From the NCBI RefSeq assembly GCF_038452265.1, contig NZ_CP151842.1:2170001-2234000 (forward strand): DNA of 64,000 nucleotides. Direction: 5' to 3'. The translations under genes and the position numbers were made by a program. The DNA is from Vibrio diazotrophicus (lineage in GTDB: Bacteria; Pseudomonadota; Gammaproteobacteria; Enterobacterales; Vibrionaceae). Shown piece after piece: positions 43,308 through 53,072 of this stretch. The notes beneath the pieces are model-generated. The model had not been told where the DNA came from. It did no database searches and was given only the letters and a program-made list of their open reading frames with translations. Every line of letters begins with the position of its first letter. Positions within the stretch are counted from its first letter, which is position 1.

Positions 43308-46300
43308 TATCTTTCCTTGAACTGAGTACAAAAGGCTCTAAGACCTCTTTAGCTTGTGTGAAATTCAAACGCTTTGTTGAATCCAGTAACGAATTGAACT
43401 TATCGCGTCCTAACAGATTGAATAAATGTTCTTTTTCTTCTTCAACCAATGTTAATGCATTTAAGTCTTGTTCGTTAAACATTTTCAATAATTCTATGGC
43501 GGCATCTAGTGAGGCTTCATTGTCAATCGTTGAAGGAACGATCGAAATTTCCTGACTTTGCTTCCATTGCATGATTGCCGCTTTAGAAGCCGCATATAGC
43601 TCTTTAAGTTCTGATACCAGCTCCTGCATTACATTTTCTGCGTTTGTGTCTGGCTCCCTTAAGGTATTTTCAGCGGATGAAGCAAGCGTATGGAGCCGCT
43701 GCGCACCAACCATACCGGCTGAACTACGTAATTTGTGCGCTTGTGCGGCCAAGCTCTCGCGAATCTCGGGATTATCTAGACTATCGGCACCGATAGCTTT
43801 ATCCGACAATAAGTTTTCATTGTCTTCCAGCAGATGCTGAAGCGTATTAAAAAACAGTTCTTTATTGTTCATTAACAGCTGTTTAGCTTCTGCTAAATTT
43901 AACCCCTTAATCACTGGCCAGCTGTCTTCCGGTTGTAAAGGCATATCAATAGAATCTGCTTCAATACTCGTTCCAAGCGGTTTCGATATATGAGTTCTCA
44001 ACACACTGATTAACTGTGCCGGACTAATAGGTTTGGTTAAGAAATCGTTCATTCCGGCCTCAAAAGCACGTTTGCGTTCTTCAACCAGAGCTCCTGCCGT
44101 TAACGCTATGATAGGAAGTTCCGTCATACCAAGAGATTGACGGATGTGTTTCGTAGCAGAAAGTCCATCCATAACCGGCATTTGTACATCCATTAAAACT
44201 GCATCGTAATTTGACGAATCAGCTTTCAACTTATTAATGGCTGTGTCGGCACTATTCGCGGTCTCTACATCTGCGCCCGCTTGAGTCAAAAGATATTTCG
44301 CCACTTCCAAGTTTGTTTCACTATCGTCAACCACCAAAATGCGCGAGTTACTCAGCCATTTTGCTTTTATTTGAGCTGTCGTCGTAGCGCTCAAAACACG
44401 CTCAATATCACCCGTAAAACGACAAACCGTATCATTCACCGCATCAAATAAGGTCGAAGCAGACACTGGCTTTTGCAGTGTATAGGCGATCAAAGGATTA
44501 TCATCAAACTGGCCTAATTGCTGTTTTTCAATGTCTGAAACCATGAGTACGGCTGGCAGTGTATCTTTTTCGATTTGATGAGCTAACTTCTCTAGTGTTT
44601 GAACACCATCAAGATCGGGCATTTTCCAATCAACAATTAAAGCATCCGGTAGACGCAAACCGTGCTCTTGCCTTTCAATAAAGAGTTCGACAAGCGCGTT
44701 CCCGTCATTCACTAGATCTGCTCGCCATCCAAGTGAACGAGTAAGTGACATAATCTGCTTAGCATCTTGTTCATCATTTTCAGCCACGATGAGATACAAC
44801 ATTTGCTGATTTTGTAATCCGGCTAACTCAATTTCATCAGCAGAAATCACCGAGAAAGGAATATCAACCCAAAATGTAGAACCTTTACCCTCCTCGCTTT
44901 TTACGGCAATTTCCCCATCCATAAGTCCAACAAGCTGACTTACGATAGATAGCCCCAATCCAGTTCCGCCATATCGTCTTGTGGTACTTGCATCCGCTTG
45001 TGAAAAAGGTTTAAAAAGTCGTGATATGTTTTCTTGTGATATCCCCACACCAGAATCAGTAACAGAAAAACGCACAATGGCTTGAGGTTTATCATCAATA
45101 ACTTTCGTATCTTTCAGTTCAACGTTAAAACTGATCTTTCCGATATCAGTAAACTTGAGGGCGTTACTCAGTAAATTATTCAAGATCTGCTTCAACCGTA
45201 ACGGGTCAGCTTCTACCCAATCGGGCAAATCACGAGATAGTACTAAAGCAAATTCAATCTTTTTCTGTTCTGCTTGAATAGTAAACACGCCGCTAATTTC
45301 GTCAGAAAAATCGCGAAGATTAACCGGCAGTAACTCTAAAGACATCTCATCCGCTTCAATTTTGGACAGATCCAACACGTCATTGACTATTCCTAATAGC
45401 GACTTGCCCGAAAGGCTTATTTTATCTATCAGTAGACGCTGTGCTTCTGTCAGTGATTCGTCGGCAAACATATGAGTTAACCCGATGATCGCGTTAAGAG
45501 GTGTCCTTATCTCATGGCTAGTATTCGCCAGAAAAGCACTTTTAGCACGTGTTGCATTCTCTGCTTCTTGTAACGCCACCTTCAGTTCTTTTTCTATTTT
45601 TAGTCTTTCAGTGATATCTCGAAGCGAAACGGAAACAAGCAAATCATCTTCCATAGGAACCGCACTTAAACTAATTTCCACAGGAAACTTTTCACCAGTG
45701 CCTTTTAATGCAAATAGCTGTCGTGAGGGAGCCATGCGACGATTTTCAGGGTTATTCATGTATGCATTTAAATACATACTGTGCGCTCCCCTAAACTCTA
45801 GTGGGATGAGTTGATCAATCGAATTATTCTCAAGTTGACTCCTCGACAAACCAAACACTTTCTCCGCTTCCGCGTTTACCATTTTGACGATGCCAGTTTG
45901 ATCCACAATCAAGGTGGCTTCAGGGGAAGACTCCAATAGTGCTTTAAATCTTGATAATTCTTTGGTTTGTTGACGTTGTAACTGGTGATTCCATTTCTCG
46001 CGCTGTGACACCAAAGCGCTCATCCAAAGCCAATATTGAATCACAACGCTCACAAAAACGAATATTAGAATGGCAAAAAATAACACTATAAATTGCCAGG
46101 AAATACGAATGATAAATGGCAGTTTAGTGCTCGTTGTATAGATATTGAGATGTCTGGGCGACGTGGTAGTGTCTAAATTGAACATTGAATCAACAGCCCA
46201 AATATCGCCACTATTGCCTGCATATTCATTGGCTCCGGTGATCGCCAATATTGTCGGCTCTACAGGGAGAAATTCATTACTCCACTTGACCGGATTACCG

Positions 46301-48099
46301 TTCTCAAACGCAAAGGATTGGCTCGGTTCAGGATGTACAATAAAACTCCCGTCACTGTTCGTAATGTAAGATTGGATATGAGCGATATTCCCCAAAGTAA
46401 TCTCATCTAAAATTGCAGTGGCGTTCAGGTTAATAATGATGAGACCAAATGGTTTCCCATCTTTAAAATACAAAGGTGTTGAAAACCGCCAGACAGGACG
46501 ATGAGGGGTTTCAATGACTCCATATTCTCTATTGAGATTGATATCAGACACATAAACCTTACTGTCCCCGACACTCAACGTTTGCGATATATAAGGCTCT
46601 GAACTTTTATCCTGTAAATCGGCGTCATTAAAGACAATAAGATTGCTGCCTTCTCTTTGTACTTTTACCTGTTCTTTCCAATTATTTTCTTCGGTGATAA
46701 GTCTTACTTGAAATACTTCTTGAGATGTCTGCATGTAAGCTTTGAATATCTCTGTCATACGCTCTCGCCACAGCTCTTTCAACGCACGCCCAACCAATGG
46801 CATATCCTGACTTTCCATTTGTAGCATTGCTATAACTGGCGGAGTATTGGCTAAAAAGAGCGTGTCACGACTATATTGTGCGGCTATTTCTTCAAGGTTT
46901 GACTTCACTTCATGATTATTACGAGAAAGCTCATTTGCTAAGTCTGATTTTTGCCTCTCCAACATTTGCCAGCTGATTAAAAAAAATACCGCTAACATAG
47001 TGACGATTGCTGTCGGCCAAGTTTTTCTTACGTTCGAACTACGCAAAAAGTGCAAGACGCTTTGAACACCACGATATGCTTCACGGTTTTCATCAAAATC
47101 GTCCCCTGCATTTGTGCGCAAAAAATTAACGCTCAGAACTAACAGCAAGGTCAGCCCCATACCAATGATGATAACCCAGTGAATGTCCCAGCGATTGGCC
47201 ATGTAAGCCTCATCATTCGGAACAATTTCTAATTTCCACTCCTGCCCCATAACGTTGATTACACGTACCATTTTGTCTTCTAAATGGTAGTTCGAACCAT
47301 GACCATCACTAATATAAAACGGTGTTGATTCATTTTGGTTACTCAGTTGGACTTGTGCATGGTCTATAACCAAAGATAAACCGGCCAATACGTCATCAAT
47401 GATCAAAGGAGCATACGACCAACCGACTACATTTTGCTCCCTAGCCTCTGGGGTTTGCATGGTGAAATCGTTTGGAAAGATAGGCAGCATAATTAACACA
47501 CCGCGTCGGGCTTTTTTGTCAGCCTGTACCAGGGTAATTGGCTCACTTAAATACGCACGGTTTTCTCTTGCGGAAGCTAGTGCTGCATTTCGGCGGTTTG
47601 TTTCAGAGCCAATATCAAGCCCTATGGCTTGTTTGTTCGGAGCAATAGGATAGATGTATTGAATAACGAAACGATCACTATCATGAGGATTCAATGAACG
47701 AACTGAAAAATCCGGCATACCATCCTGCCGAGCCATTTCGAGAAAACGTTGTTCTTCCTTGACCGGCACTCGTCTAACAAAGCCAAATCCAAGTGCACCC
47801 GGAAACTCTCTGGTGATATCACGCGTCCCAATATAGTTTTCAAATTGCTTACGAGTGATTTTATCTGGTCCCGCTGTGACAACGGAACCACGAGCGCCCC
47901 TCAATCCATATTCGTACAGAGCAAAACGCTCCTGAATAATTGATTCGGCTTGCGTCATAAGCAACTCTATATGAGCTTTATCATCCTCTTGGTTTTGGGA
48001 GTGCAGCAGTATTGCAATTAATGCCGTAAGTAATGTACCCGCACACAAAGGAAGCCAAATAGATAAAAAACGGAAAGTTTTGGTCAGAGAAAATTTCAT
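43300..48099 (-). CDS. Hybrid sensor kinase: CHASE-Cache-PAS-HisKA-HATPase-REC-REC-HPt
   Basis: A 1599-aa membrane phosphorelay kinase. Helix 1 is at about 8-30. A CHASE-type domain follows (70-250, with ALYEYGLRGARGSVV and ALGFGFVRRVP). Two helices near 300 and 365 enclose a short cytoplasmic loop, then comes a Cache-like periplasmic domain (390-630) and a last helix near 660. PAS is at about 710-830. HisKA has phosphoacceptor His862 in NTSHEIRTPLNAI, and an HATPase follows. Two receivers carry Asp1157 (LIVDWKMPDLDG) and Asp1304 (VLMDVQMPVMDG). HPt His1455 is in AAQAHKLRSSAGM. It has two separate extracytoplasmic sensors. The downstream REC-GGDEF protein, coupled by an 8-base overlap, is the likely target. 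Confidence 0.88.
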   Translation of the reverse strand: MKFSLTKTFRFLSIWLPLCAGTLLTALIAILLHSQNQEDDKAHIELLMTQAESIIQERFALYEYGLRGARGSVVTAGPDKITRKQFENYIGTRDITREFPGALGFGFVRRVPVKEEQRFLEMARQDGMPDFSVRSLNPHDSDRFVIQYIYPIAPNKQAIGLDIGSETNRRNAALASARENRAYLSEPITLVQADKKARRGVLIMLPIFPNDFTMQTPEAREQNVVGWSYAPLIIDDVLAGLSLVIDHAQVQLSNQNESTPFYISDGHGSNYHLEDKMVRVINVMGQEWKLEIVPNDEAYMANRWDIHWVIIIGMGLTLLLVLSVNFLRTNAGDDFDENREAYRGVQSVLHFLRSSNVRKTWPTAIVTMLAVFFLISWQMLERQKSDLANELSRNNHEVKSNLEEIAAQYSRDTLFLANTPPVIAMLQMESQDMPLVGRALKELWRERMTEIFKAYMQTSQEVFQVRLITEENNWKEQVKVQREGSNLIVFNDADLQDKSSEPYISQTLSVGDSKVYVSDINLNREYGVIETPHRPVWRFSTPLYFKDGKPFGLIIINLNATAILDEITLGNIAHIQSYITNSDGSFIVHPEPSQSFAFENGNPVKWSNEFLPVEPTILAITGANEYAGNSGDIWAVDSMFNLDTTTSPRHLNIYTTSTKLPFIIRISWQFIVLFFAILIFVFVSVVIQYWLWMSALVSQREKWNHQLQRQQTKELSRFKALLESSPEATLIVDQTGIVKMVNAEAEKVFGLSRSQLENNSIDQLIPLEFRGAHSMYLNAYMNNPENRRMAPSRQLFALKGTGEKFPVEISLSAVPMEDDLLVSVSLRDITERLKIEKELKVALQEAENATRAKSAFLANTSHEIRTPLNAIIGLTHMFADESLTEAQRLLIDKISLSGKSLLGIVNDVLDLSKIEADEMSLELLPVNLRDFSDEISGVFTIQAEQKKIEFALVLSRDLPDWVEADPLRLKQILNNLLSNALKFTDIGKISFNVELKDTKVIDDKPQAIVRFSVTDSGVGISQENISRLFKPFSQADASTTRRYGGTGLGLSIVSQLVGLMDGEIAVKSEEGKGSTFWVDIPFSVISADEIELAGLQNQQMLYLIVAENDEQDAKQIMSLTRSLGWRADLVNDGNALVELFIERQEHGLRLPDALIVDWKMPDLDGVQTLEKLAHQIEKDTLPAVLMVSDIEKQQLGQFDDNPLIAYTLQKPVSASTLFDAVNDTVCRFTGDIERVLSATTTAQIKAKWLSNSRILVVDDSETNLEVAKYLLTQAGADVETANSADTAINKLKADSSNYDAVLMDVQMPVMDGLSATKHIRQSLGMTELPIIALTAGALVEERKRAFEAGMNDFLTKPISPAQLISVLRTHISKPLGTSIEADSIDMPLQPEDSWPVIKGLNLAEAKQLLMNNKELFFNTLQHLLEDNENLLSDKAIGADSLDNPEIRESLAAQAHKLRSSAGMVGAQRLHTLASSAENTLREPDTNAENVMQELVSELKELYAASKAAIMQWKQSQEISIVPSTIDNEASLDAAIELLKMFNEQDLNALTLVEEEKEHLFNLLGRDKFNSLLDSTKRLNFTQAKEVLEPFVLSSRKDNG

Positions 48100-48305
48100 A
48101 AGGAGTAGCCCAATTCAATTTCTTCGGCTGGAACAGACCGAAATAGCGTTCTCTCTGACGTGGAATCACGCCAATGGCTTTGAACTGACCTTTCAAATGG
48201 CGTGGTGTGAAAATCAACGTCGCTATCAAGCAAACAAAAGAGCCGTTGTTCAATTGAATCATCAACCAATAATATTCTAGGTAAAGACTTACCGACTGAG
48301 AACAT
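48096..48305 (-). CDS. Short receiver-like ORF upstream of the hybrid kinase (possible REC remnant)
   Basis: A 69-aa frame from ATG 48305 with a good GGAGAG site. It reads LPRILLVDDSIEQRLFCLLD, which resembles the first strand and acidic pair of a response-regulator receiver. The rest does not continue the fold and no phosphoacceptor Asp follows. Its stop overlaps the kinase start by four bases (ATGA), so it could be translated and coupled. It may be a degenerate receiver or an unrelated leader peptide. A longer frame from 48359 has no support. Confidence 0.35.
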   Translation of the reverse strand: MFSVGKSLPRILLVDDSIEQRLFCLLDSDVDFHTTPFERSVQSHWRDSTSERTLFRSVPAEEIELGYSL

Positions 48306-48359
48306 GCTCTCTCCTTCTGCTAGGCACGCGCAAACCAATGAAAACGCATCACTCAACAT

Positions 48360-48815
48360 GCCATATGTTAAAAGTGTAGTTTAGAAAAACTGTATAGCCT
48401 GAATTCGGTTAGCTAAGCCAATTCGATCAGATAAATAACAACGCCGTTTTGCAATGCGTTATTAGATAGATGGCAGAACCAACATTAACAAATGTTCAAA
48501 AGCTGACAAAGAAAGATTAACCGTTAAACGGTCTACCCACACACCTCTGAAACATTTGTACAACATTTAAAACTCACCTTTACAACAAGTGGCACATCGA
48601 TTGCTCAGATAGATAGCGCGCAATATATTTTTAAGGCTTATGCAAAGGCGCAGCTCTTTTTCCTACTCCTGTTAGTAAATTGGTTAACGATTTAAGTCTC
48701 TTTAGATAAGTGGTTTATATGGCTAACTAAATACGGTATCTCTCACAACGCCTTAACTATTAAGCAGTTGCGCTTGAGAGGAACTCATTATGTTGTTCAC
48801 ATTAACGGGGTATAT
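48360..48815 (+). promoter_or_regulatory. Intergenic region with a sigma54-type promoter (48590-48605)
   Basis: About 455 bases without a convincing gene between the divergent kinase operon and the PAS chemoreceptor. At 48590-48605 TGGCAC-A-TCGA-TTGCT matches the sigma54 -24/-12 consensus with GG and GC 12 bases apart, pointing at the chemoreceptor gene about 210 bases on. An inverted repeat AACATT-AACA-AATGTT near 48482 might bind an activator. Nothing else was recognised. Confidence 0.55.
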
Positions 48816-50114
48816 ATGTTTGGTAGAAAAACAAAATTAGCATTGCAAAATGCAAATGAAGAAATTGCAAAACGCGATTCGCTTTTATCTTCAATTCAAA
48901 ATAGTGTGGCTGTAATCGAGTTTACTCCAAGTGGAAAAATCATTTCAGCTAACTCTCTATTTCTTGATGTGGTTGGCTATCAACTCAGCGAAATTGCAGA
49001 CAAGCATCATTCCTTGTTCTGTAGTGAAAACTACAGTAAATCAAAGGAATACTCGCAATTCTGGAAAGATATCGCCAACGGAGTTCCTCAATCAGGAGCT
49101 TTTGAACGCATTAATAAAAATGGCGAGACAATCTGGCTGGAAGCGACATATTTCCCAGTCAAACATTCAGGGAAAGTCGTCAAAGTGATGAAAATCGCTT
49201 CAGATATTACAAAACGACGTATTAAAGATGAAGCTCAAACCAACTTAATCAAAGCTTTGAATCGGTCTCAAGCGGTGATTGAGTTTGATCCTTCTGGAAA
49301 AATTCTTGATGCAAATGAAAACTTCCTGCAAGTCTTTGGTTACAAGCTAGAACAAATTAAAGGGCAACATCATAGAATGTTGTGTAACGATGATTTTTAT
49401 ATTGAAAATCCACGCTTTTGGGACGACCTAAATAAAGGGACTTATAAATCTGGGCAATTTCTACGTAAAGATAAATATGGGAATGATATTTGGCTTGAGG
49501 CGACCTATAACCCTGTCATTGACCGTTTTGGCAAGGTAACTAAGATCATTAAATTTGCTACAAATATAACCACTCAAGTGAGTAAAAACTTAGCTGTTGC
49601 AAAAGCTTCAGAAGTCGCATTGTCCACTTCTGTAGAAACTTCGCAAATCGCTAAAGAAGGAGCTTCACTGTTAAATGATTCGGTAGCACTGTCGACACAA
49701 ATTGCCGATGATGTTCGAGTTACAGTAGAAAAAGTCCAAATGCTGAATGTTCAATCTCAGAACATTTTTTCAATCGTATCAATCATTAATGGAATAGCGG
49801 AACAAACCAATTTACTGGCTCTGAATGCTGCAATAGAAGCAGCTCGTGCCGGAGAACAAGGTCGAGGATTCGCTATCGTTGCTGACGAAGTTCGTTCATT
49901 GGCATCAAGGACCAGTAAGTCTACATCCGAGATTACCCATGTAATCACGGCAAACCAAAAATTGACTGAAGACTTAACTTCTGCAATGGAGTCCGTGGTT
50001 GACACTTCCAGTAAAGGTAAAGACAAAATCACTGAAGTATCAGCAGTGATGGACGAAATATACCGTGGCGCAGAGAATGTTTCGAAAACGGTGATGCAAC
50101 TGTCTGAAAGCTAA
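48816..50114 (+). CDS. Soluble PAS-PAS methyl-accepting chemotaxis protein
   Basis: A 432-aa receptor without membrane helices. Two similar PAS domains (about 25-135 and 150-260: VAVIEFTPSGKIISANSLFL and QAVIEFDPSGKILDANENFL) with matching PAC motifs are followed by a shortened signalling domain with the invariant EQTNLLALNAAIEAARAGEQ. The adaptation region on either side is short. It may sense redox, oxygen or a flavin/haem cofactor in the cytoplasm. The ATG at 48816 (after AACGGGG) suits the family; the frame opening at 48768 is an extension. The upstream sigma54-type promoter agrees with flagellar/chemotaxis regulation in vibrios. Confidence 0.87.
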   Translation: MFGRKTKLALQNANEEIAKRDSLLSSIQNSVAVIEFTPSGKIISANSLFLDVVGYQLSEIADKHHSLFCSENYSKSKEYSQFWKDIANGVPQSGAFERINKNGETIWLEATYFPVKHSGKVVKVMKIASDITKRRIKDEAQTNLIKALNRSQAVIEFDPSGKILDANENFLQVFGYKLEQIKGQHHRMLCNDDFYIENPRFWDDLNKGTYKSGQFLRKDKYGNDIWLEATYNPVIDRFGKVTKIIKFATNITTQVSKNLAVAKASEVALSTSVETSQIAKEGASLLNDSVALSTQIADDVRVTVEKVQMLNVQSQNIFSIVSIINGIAEQTNLLALNAAIEAARAGEQGRGFAIVADEVRSLASRTSKSTSEITHVITANQKLTEDLTSAMESVVDTSSKGKDKITEVSAVMDEIYRGAENVSKTVMQLSES

Positions 50115-50156
50115 ACATGGCTTCCATCAACCACAATAATTCCAGCACCTAAGTTT

Positions 50157-50191
50157 GGACTTACGATTTCTGAATATCAGACCGTAAGTCC
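50157..50191. terminator. Hairpin between convergent chemoreceptor and ACR3 genes
   Basis: GGACTTACG and CGTAAGTCC are a perfect nine-base inverted repeat with a 17-base loop in the 80-base convergent gap. No T run follows, so terminator function is a guess. Confidence 0.4.
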
Positions 50192-50194
50192 CTG

Positions 50195-51268
50195 CTAGGT
50201 CAATGAAGAATAGTATTTACGCTTCATTCTTAGGGCTACGTTAACTAATGCGATTAGCACAGGAACCTCTACCAAGGGACCAATGACACCAGCAAAAGCT
50301 TGATCAGAGTTTAAACCGAACACTGCGATGGAAACAGCGATAGCAAGTTCGAAGTTATTCCCAGATGAAGTAAAAGCGATTGATGCGTTCTGATCGTAAG
50401 GAATACCTAATCGTTTTCCTAAGTAGAAACTCGCAAAAAACATCACCATAAAATAAATGATAAGTGGCACTGCTATTCTGAAAACGTCCATTGGCAACTC
50501 AATGATCATCTCGCCCTTTAGACTGAACATCAGCACTATAGTCGCCAAAAGCGCAATAAGTGTAATTGGTGAAATAAGAGGAATAAACACATCGTTGTAC
50601 CACTGCTCACCTTTTGCAGACACCAACAACTTACGGCTTAAGAAACCAGCTAGGAATGGGATACCTAAGTAAATGAGTACACTCTGAGCAATATCCAGAA
50701 TTGTCACATCCACAACAAAACTTTCCAGTCCAAAGTAAGGTGGTAAAACAGTTATAAACAACCACGCCATAAAACTGTAAGTCACAATTTGAAATGCACT
50801 ATTCAAAGCAACTAACGTCGCTCCATATTCTTTGTTACCGCCGCTGATATCATTCCACACCAAAACCATCGCAATACAGCGAGCGAGGCCAATAAGGATT
50901 ACCCCTACCATATAGCCCGGTTGATCTCTCAGGAAAATGATGGCAAGGGTAAACATCAAAATCGGTCCGATAACCCAGTTCATAACTAATGAAAGTGTTA
51001 TTGCTCTCTTGTCACGAGTCACTTCTCCCAACAGGCTGTAATTCACTTTTGCTAAAGGTGGATACATCATTAAGATAAGGCCAATAGCCAGAGGAATATT
51101 CGTTGAACCCACAGACATAGTCTCGTTCCACTCTGCGACTTGAGGGAACAATACTCCAATGCCTACGCCGATAGCCATCGCAAGAAAAATCCACAGCGTT
51201 AAATACCGGTCCAGAAAACTCATTTTTTGGGAGGCACTGGCCTCCTCACAACCTACGATGTTACTCAT
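50195..51268 (-). CDS. arsB: Arsenite efflux permease, ACR3 family
   Basis: A 357-aa ten-helix inner-membrane carrier that exports As(III). GLARCIAMVLVWNDISGG contains the conserved catalytic cysteine of ACR3, and SIAFTSSGNNFELAIAV and GPLVEVPVLIALVNVAL are ACR3 hallmarks. It is unlike the ArsB antiporter family despite the shared symbol. It lies 49 bases after arsR in the same operon. No arsenate reductase (arsC) is adjacent. Confidence 0.9.
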   Translation of the reverse strand: MSNIVGCEEASASQKMSFLDRYLTLWIFLAMAIGVGIGVLFPQVAEWNETMSVGSTNIPLAIGLILMMYPPLAKVNYSLLGEVTRDKRAITLSLVMNWVIGPILMFTLAIIFLRDQPGYMVGVILIGLARCIAMVLVWNDISGGNKEYGATLVALNSAFQIVTYSFMAWLFITVLPPYFGLESFVVDVTILDIAQSVLIYLGIPFLAGFLSRKLLVSAKGEQWYNDVFIPLISPITLIALLATIVLMFSLKGEMIIELPMDVFRIAVPLIIYFMVMFFASFYLGKRLGIPYDQNASIAFTSSGNNFELAIAVSIAVFGLNSDQAFAGVIGPLVEVPVLIALVNVALRMKRKYYSSLT

Positions 51269-51317
51269 AGAATCCCCTTCAAATTAAACTAATTTGTAAA
51301 TATGTTTTGTACCGATA

Positions 51318-51656
51318 TTAGCTAACCGTGCCATTTGAACACGACTTACTTTTGATACTGTCCAGTTCTAACTCAATTAGCGATAGATTGTTTTGCAACG
51401 TAAGCTCCAACACTTGTTTAATCCAAGGTTCTATATTGGGATTAACTCGGTAATAAACCCACTTTCCTCGACGTTCATCAAGAACGAGGTCATGTTTTCG
51501 CAACTCTGCAAGATGTCGTGAGACTTTCGGTTGACTAAGATTAAGCGCTTTCATCAGGTCACATACACACAACTCCCCCAGCTTCTGCATCAAAAGCATA
51601 GATTTAAGACGAGTTTCTTCTGAAAGTGCTTTGTAGAGAGATATTGGATAAGACAT
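51318..51656 (-). CDS. arsR: ArsR-family arsenite-responsive repressor
   Basis: A 112-aa winged-helix repressor. ELCVCDLMKALNLSQPKVSR contains the ELCVCDL metal-binding signature in the DNA-recognition helix region, with the cysteines that sense As(III). Probably represses itself and the ACR3 gene by binding the CATATATG repeats upstream. Confidence 0.9.
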   Translation of the reverse strand: MSYPISLYKALSEETRLKSMLLMQKLGELCVCDLMKALNLSQPKVSRHLAELRKHDLVLDERRGKWVYYRVNPNIEPWIKQVLELTLQNNLSLIELELDSIKSKSCSNGTVS

Positions 51657-51690
51657 AAAAAGATTTCAGCTTCTATTACATACGAAATAT

Positions 51691-51714
51691 CATATATGTT
51701 CTTTTCCATATATG
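51691..51714. promoter_or_regulatory. Candidate ArsR operator
   Basis: CATATATG occurs twice (51691-51698 and 51707-51714) within an AT-rich stretch 35-58 bases upstream of arsR. Each copy is itself palindromic. This matches the position of self-regulating ArsR operators. Confidence 0.5.
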
Positions 51715-51764
51715 TCAATTTTAAAAGCTAGATAATCTGGTCGTCACAAACAAGTATCCGTAGA

Positions 51765-52601
51765 CTATCGTCCTAAAAAGGCACATAAGGCTTGATTAAA
51801 AACCTCTGGCTGATCCATTAAAGGTAAATGCCCAGCGTCTTGTATCCGAATAAGTTCCGCATTAGGTATTGTCTGGTTAGCTCTTTCACCATATTCGCTA
51901 GAGAACAGCCTATCGTTTTCCCCCACTATTACGAGGGTTTGATGAGTTATTTGAGCTAGTGAATCCTCCGGAATTGCTGATACCGCTGCCCCTCTACCTT
52001 GAGTAAAAGCCTTTTTACCACCAGGCTTTTTCAGTACTTCAATAGAATAGTAAATATGACTCGGGTCTCTACTCTCTGGACGAGATAATAAATATTGAGA
52101 ATTAAAACGACTTGAGAGCAAAGATGGAAAACTGTTCATCCAAATCATTCCTAGCATTGACCAAAACGAAGGCCGTGCGCCTAATCCTCCTGAGTTAACA
52201 AGTACTAACTTATCCACCATGTCTGGATTGTCTAATGCAAACTGAATAGCAATAGCACCTCCTTGACTTAATCCGACAAGGTGTACTTTTTCCTCGCCTA
52301 ACTCCGATAAAAATGCTTTCAACCAATCCGAAAAATAAGCTCGGTCATAAAGTGCGTCTGGCTTATCCGACTCTCCATAACCGACAATATCTGGAGCTAG
52401 AACACGAAAATTTCTAGCAATGGCATCTATTGACGGATACCAAGTGACCGCTCCTGCGCCTGCTCCATGCAGTAATACAACGGGAAAACCGTCTCCAGTA
52501 GTTAAATAGGTCGTCCTGATCGAATCACAGGTCAACGCCTTTTTAACTACAGGCCGACCCATTTTTTCAATCAGTTTTTGTCTGTGATTAATCTTTTTCA
52601 T
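51765..52601 (-). CDS. Alpha/beta hydrolase
   Basis: A 278-aa cytoplasmic alpha/beta-hydrolase. The oxyanion segment is LLHGAGAGAVTWYP, the nucleophile Ser is in GLSQGGAIAIQF, and the probable acid and His are in VGENDRLF and DAGHLPLMDQP. Wording resembles meta-cleavage-product hydrolases and other small-ester hydrolases; the substrate is not predictable. Start at ATG 52601 after TAGGAG; the GTG at 52604 is an alternative. It follows a MarR regulator by about 31 bases, so it is likely under that regulator's control. Confidence 0.8.
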   Translation of the reverse strand: MKKINHRQKLIEKMGRPVVKKALTCDSIRTTYLTTGDGFPVVLLHGAGAGAVTWYPSIDAIARNFRVLAPDIVGYGESDKPDALYDRAYFSDWLKAFLSELGEEKVHLVGLSQGGAIAIQFALDNPDMVDKLVLVNSGGLGARPSFWSMLGMIWMNSFPSLLSSRFNSQYLLSRPESRDPSHIYYSIEVLKKPGGKKAFTQGRGAAVSAIPEDSLAQITHQTLVIVGENDRLFSSEYGERANQTIPNAELIRIQDAGHLPLMDQPEVFNQALCAFLGR

Positions 52602-52632
52602 CACATGCTCCTATTTAAAACAATCTGAAACA

Positions 52633-53046
52633 CTAGAGCTTCAGCTTATTGATGATGACTTGCAGCGTAGACAGTTCTTCTTGATCCAATAGAGAAAATA
52701 TTGAGTCGGCAGTGTGTTTAACAGTAACTAGGGCATCTGTTAGCACTTCATGACCAACATCCGTCAAAACCACCAAACTTTGGCGCGCATCTCTGGGATT
52801 ACTCTCTTTGAAAACTAGATGATTTTTTTCCATAGGTAGCAATACCCTTGTTACACCAGATGCAGTAAGTCCTATTTTTTCAGCCAAATGCACACGACTC
52901 AGTTTGCTTTCATAGGCTGAATGCAGATGATACATGATGGTAAATTCAGTGAAGCTAACCCCATGAACACTAAGGGATAAGTCCAATTTTTTACTTAGCA
53001 GTGAACCTATAAATGCCTGTTGCGTGATAATTGAAATATTGTCCAC
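52633..53046 (-). CDS. MarR-family transcriptional regulator
   Basis: A 137-aa winged-helix regulator (KLSRVHLAEKIGLTASGVTR is the recognition part; LVFKESNPRDARQSLVVLTD the wing). It begins with GTG after GAGAGGAAC. A near-perfect palindrome 27 bases upstream is its likely operator. It is co-transcribed with the alpha/beta hydrolase, a pattern seen where MarR senses an aromatic or ester substrate. Confidence 0.85.
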   Translation of the reverse strand: MDNISIITQQAFIGSLLSKKLDLSLSVHGVSFTEFTIMYHLHSAYESKLSRVHLAEKIGLTASGVTRVLLPMEKNHLVFKESNPRDARQSLVVLTDVGHEVLTDALVTVKHTADSIFSLLDQEELSTLQVIINKLKL

Positions 53047-53072
53047 TTCTGTTCCTCTCGCTTATTTAATCA

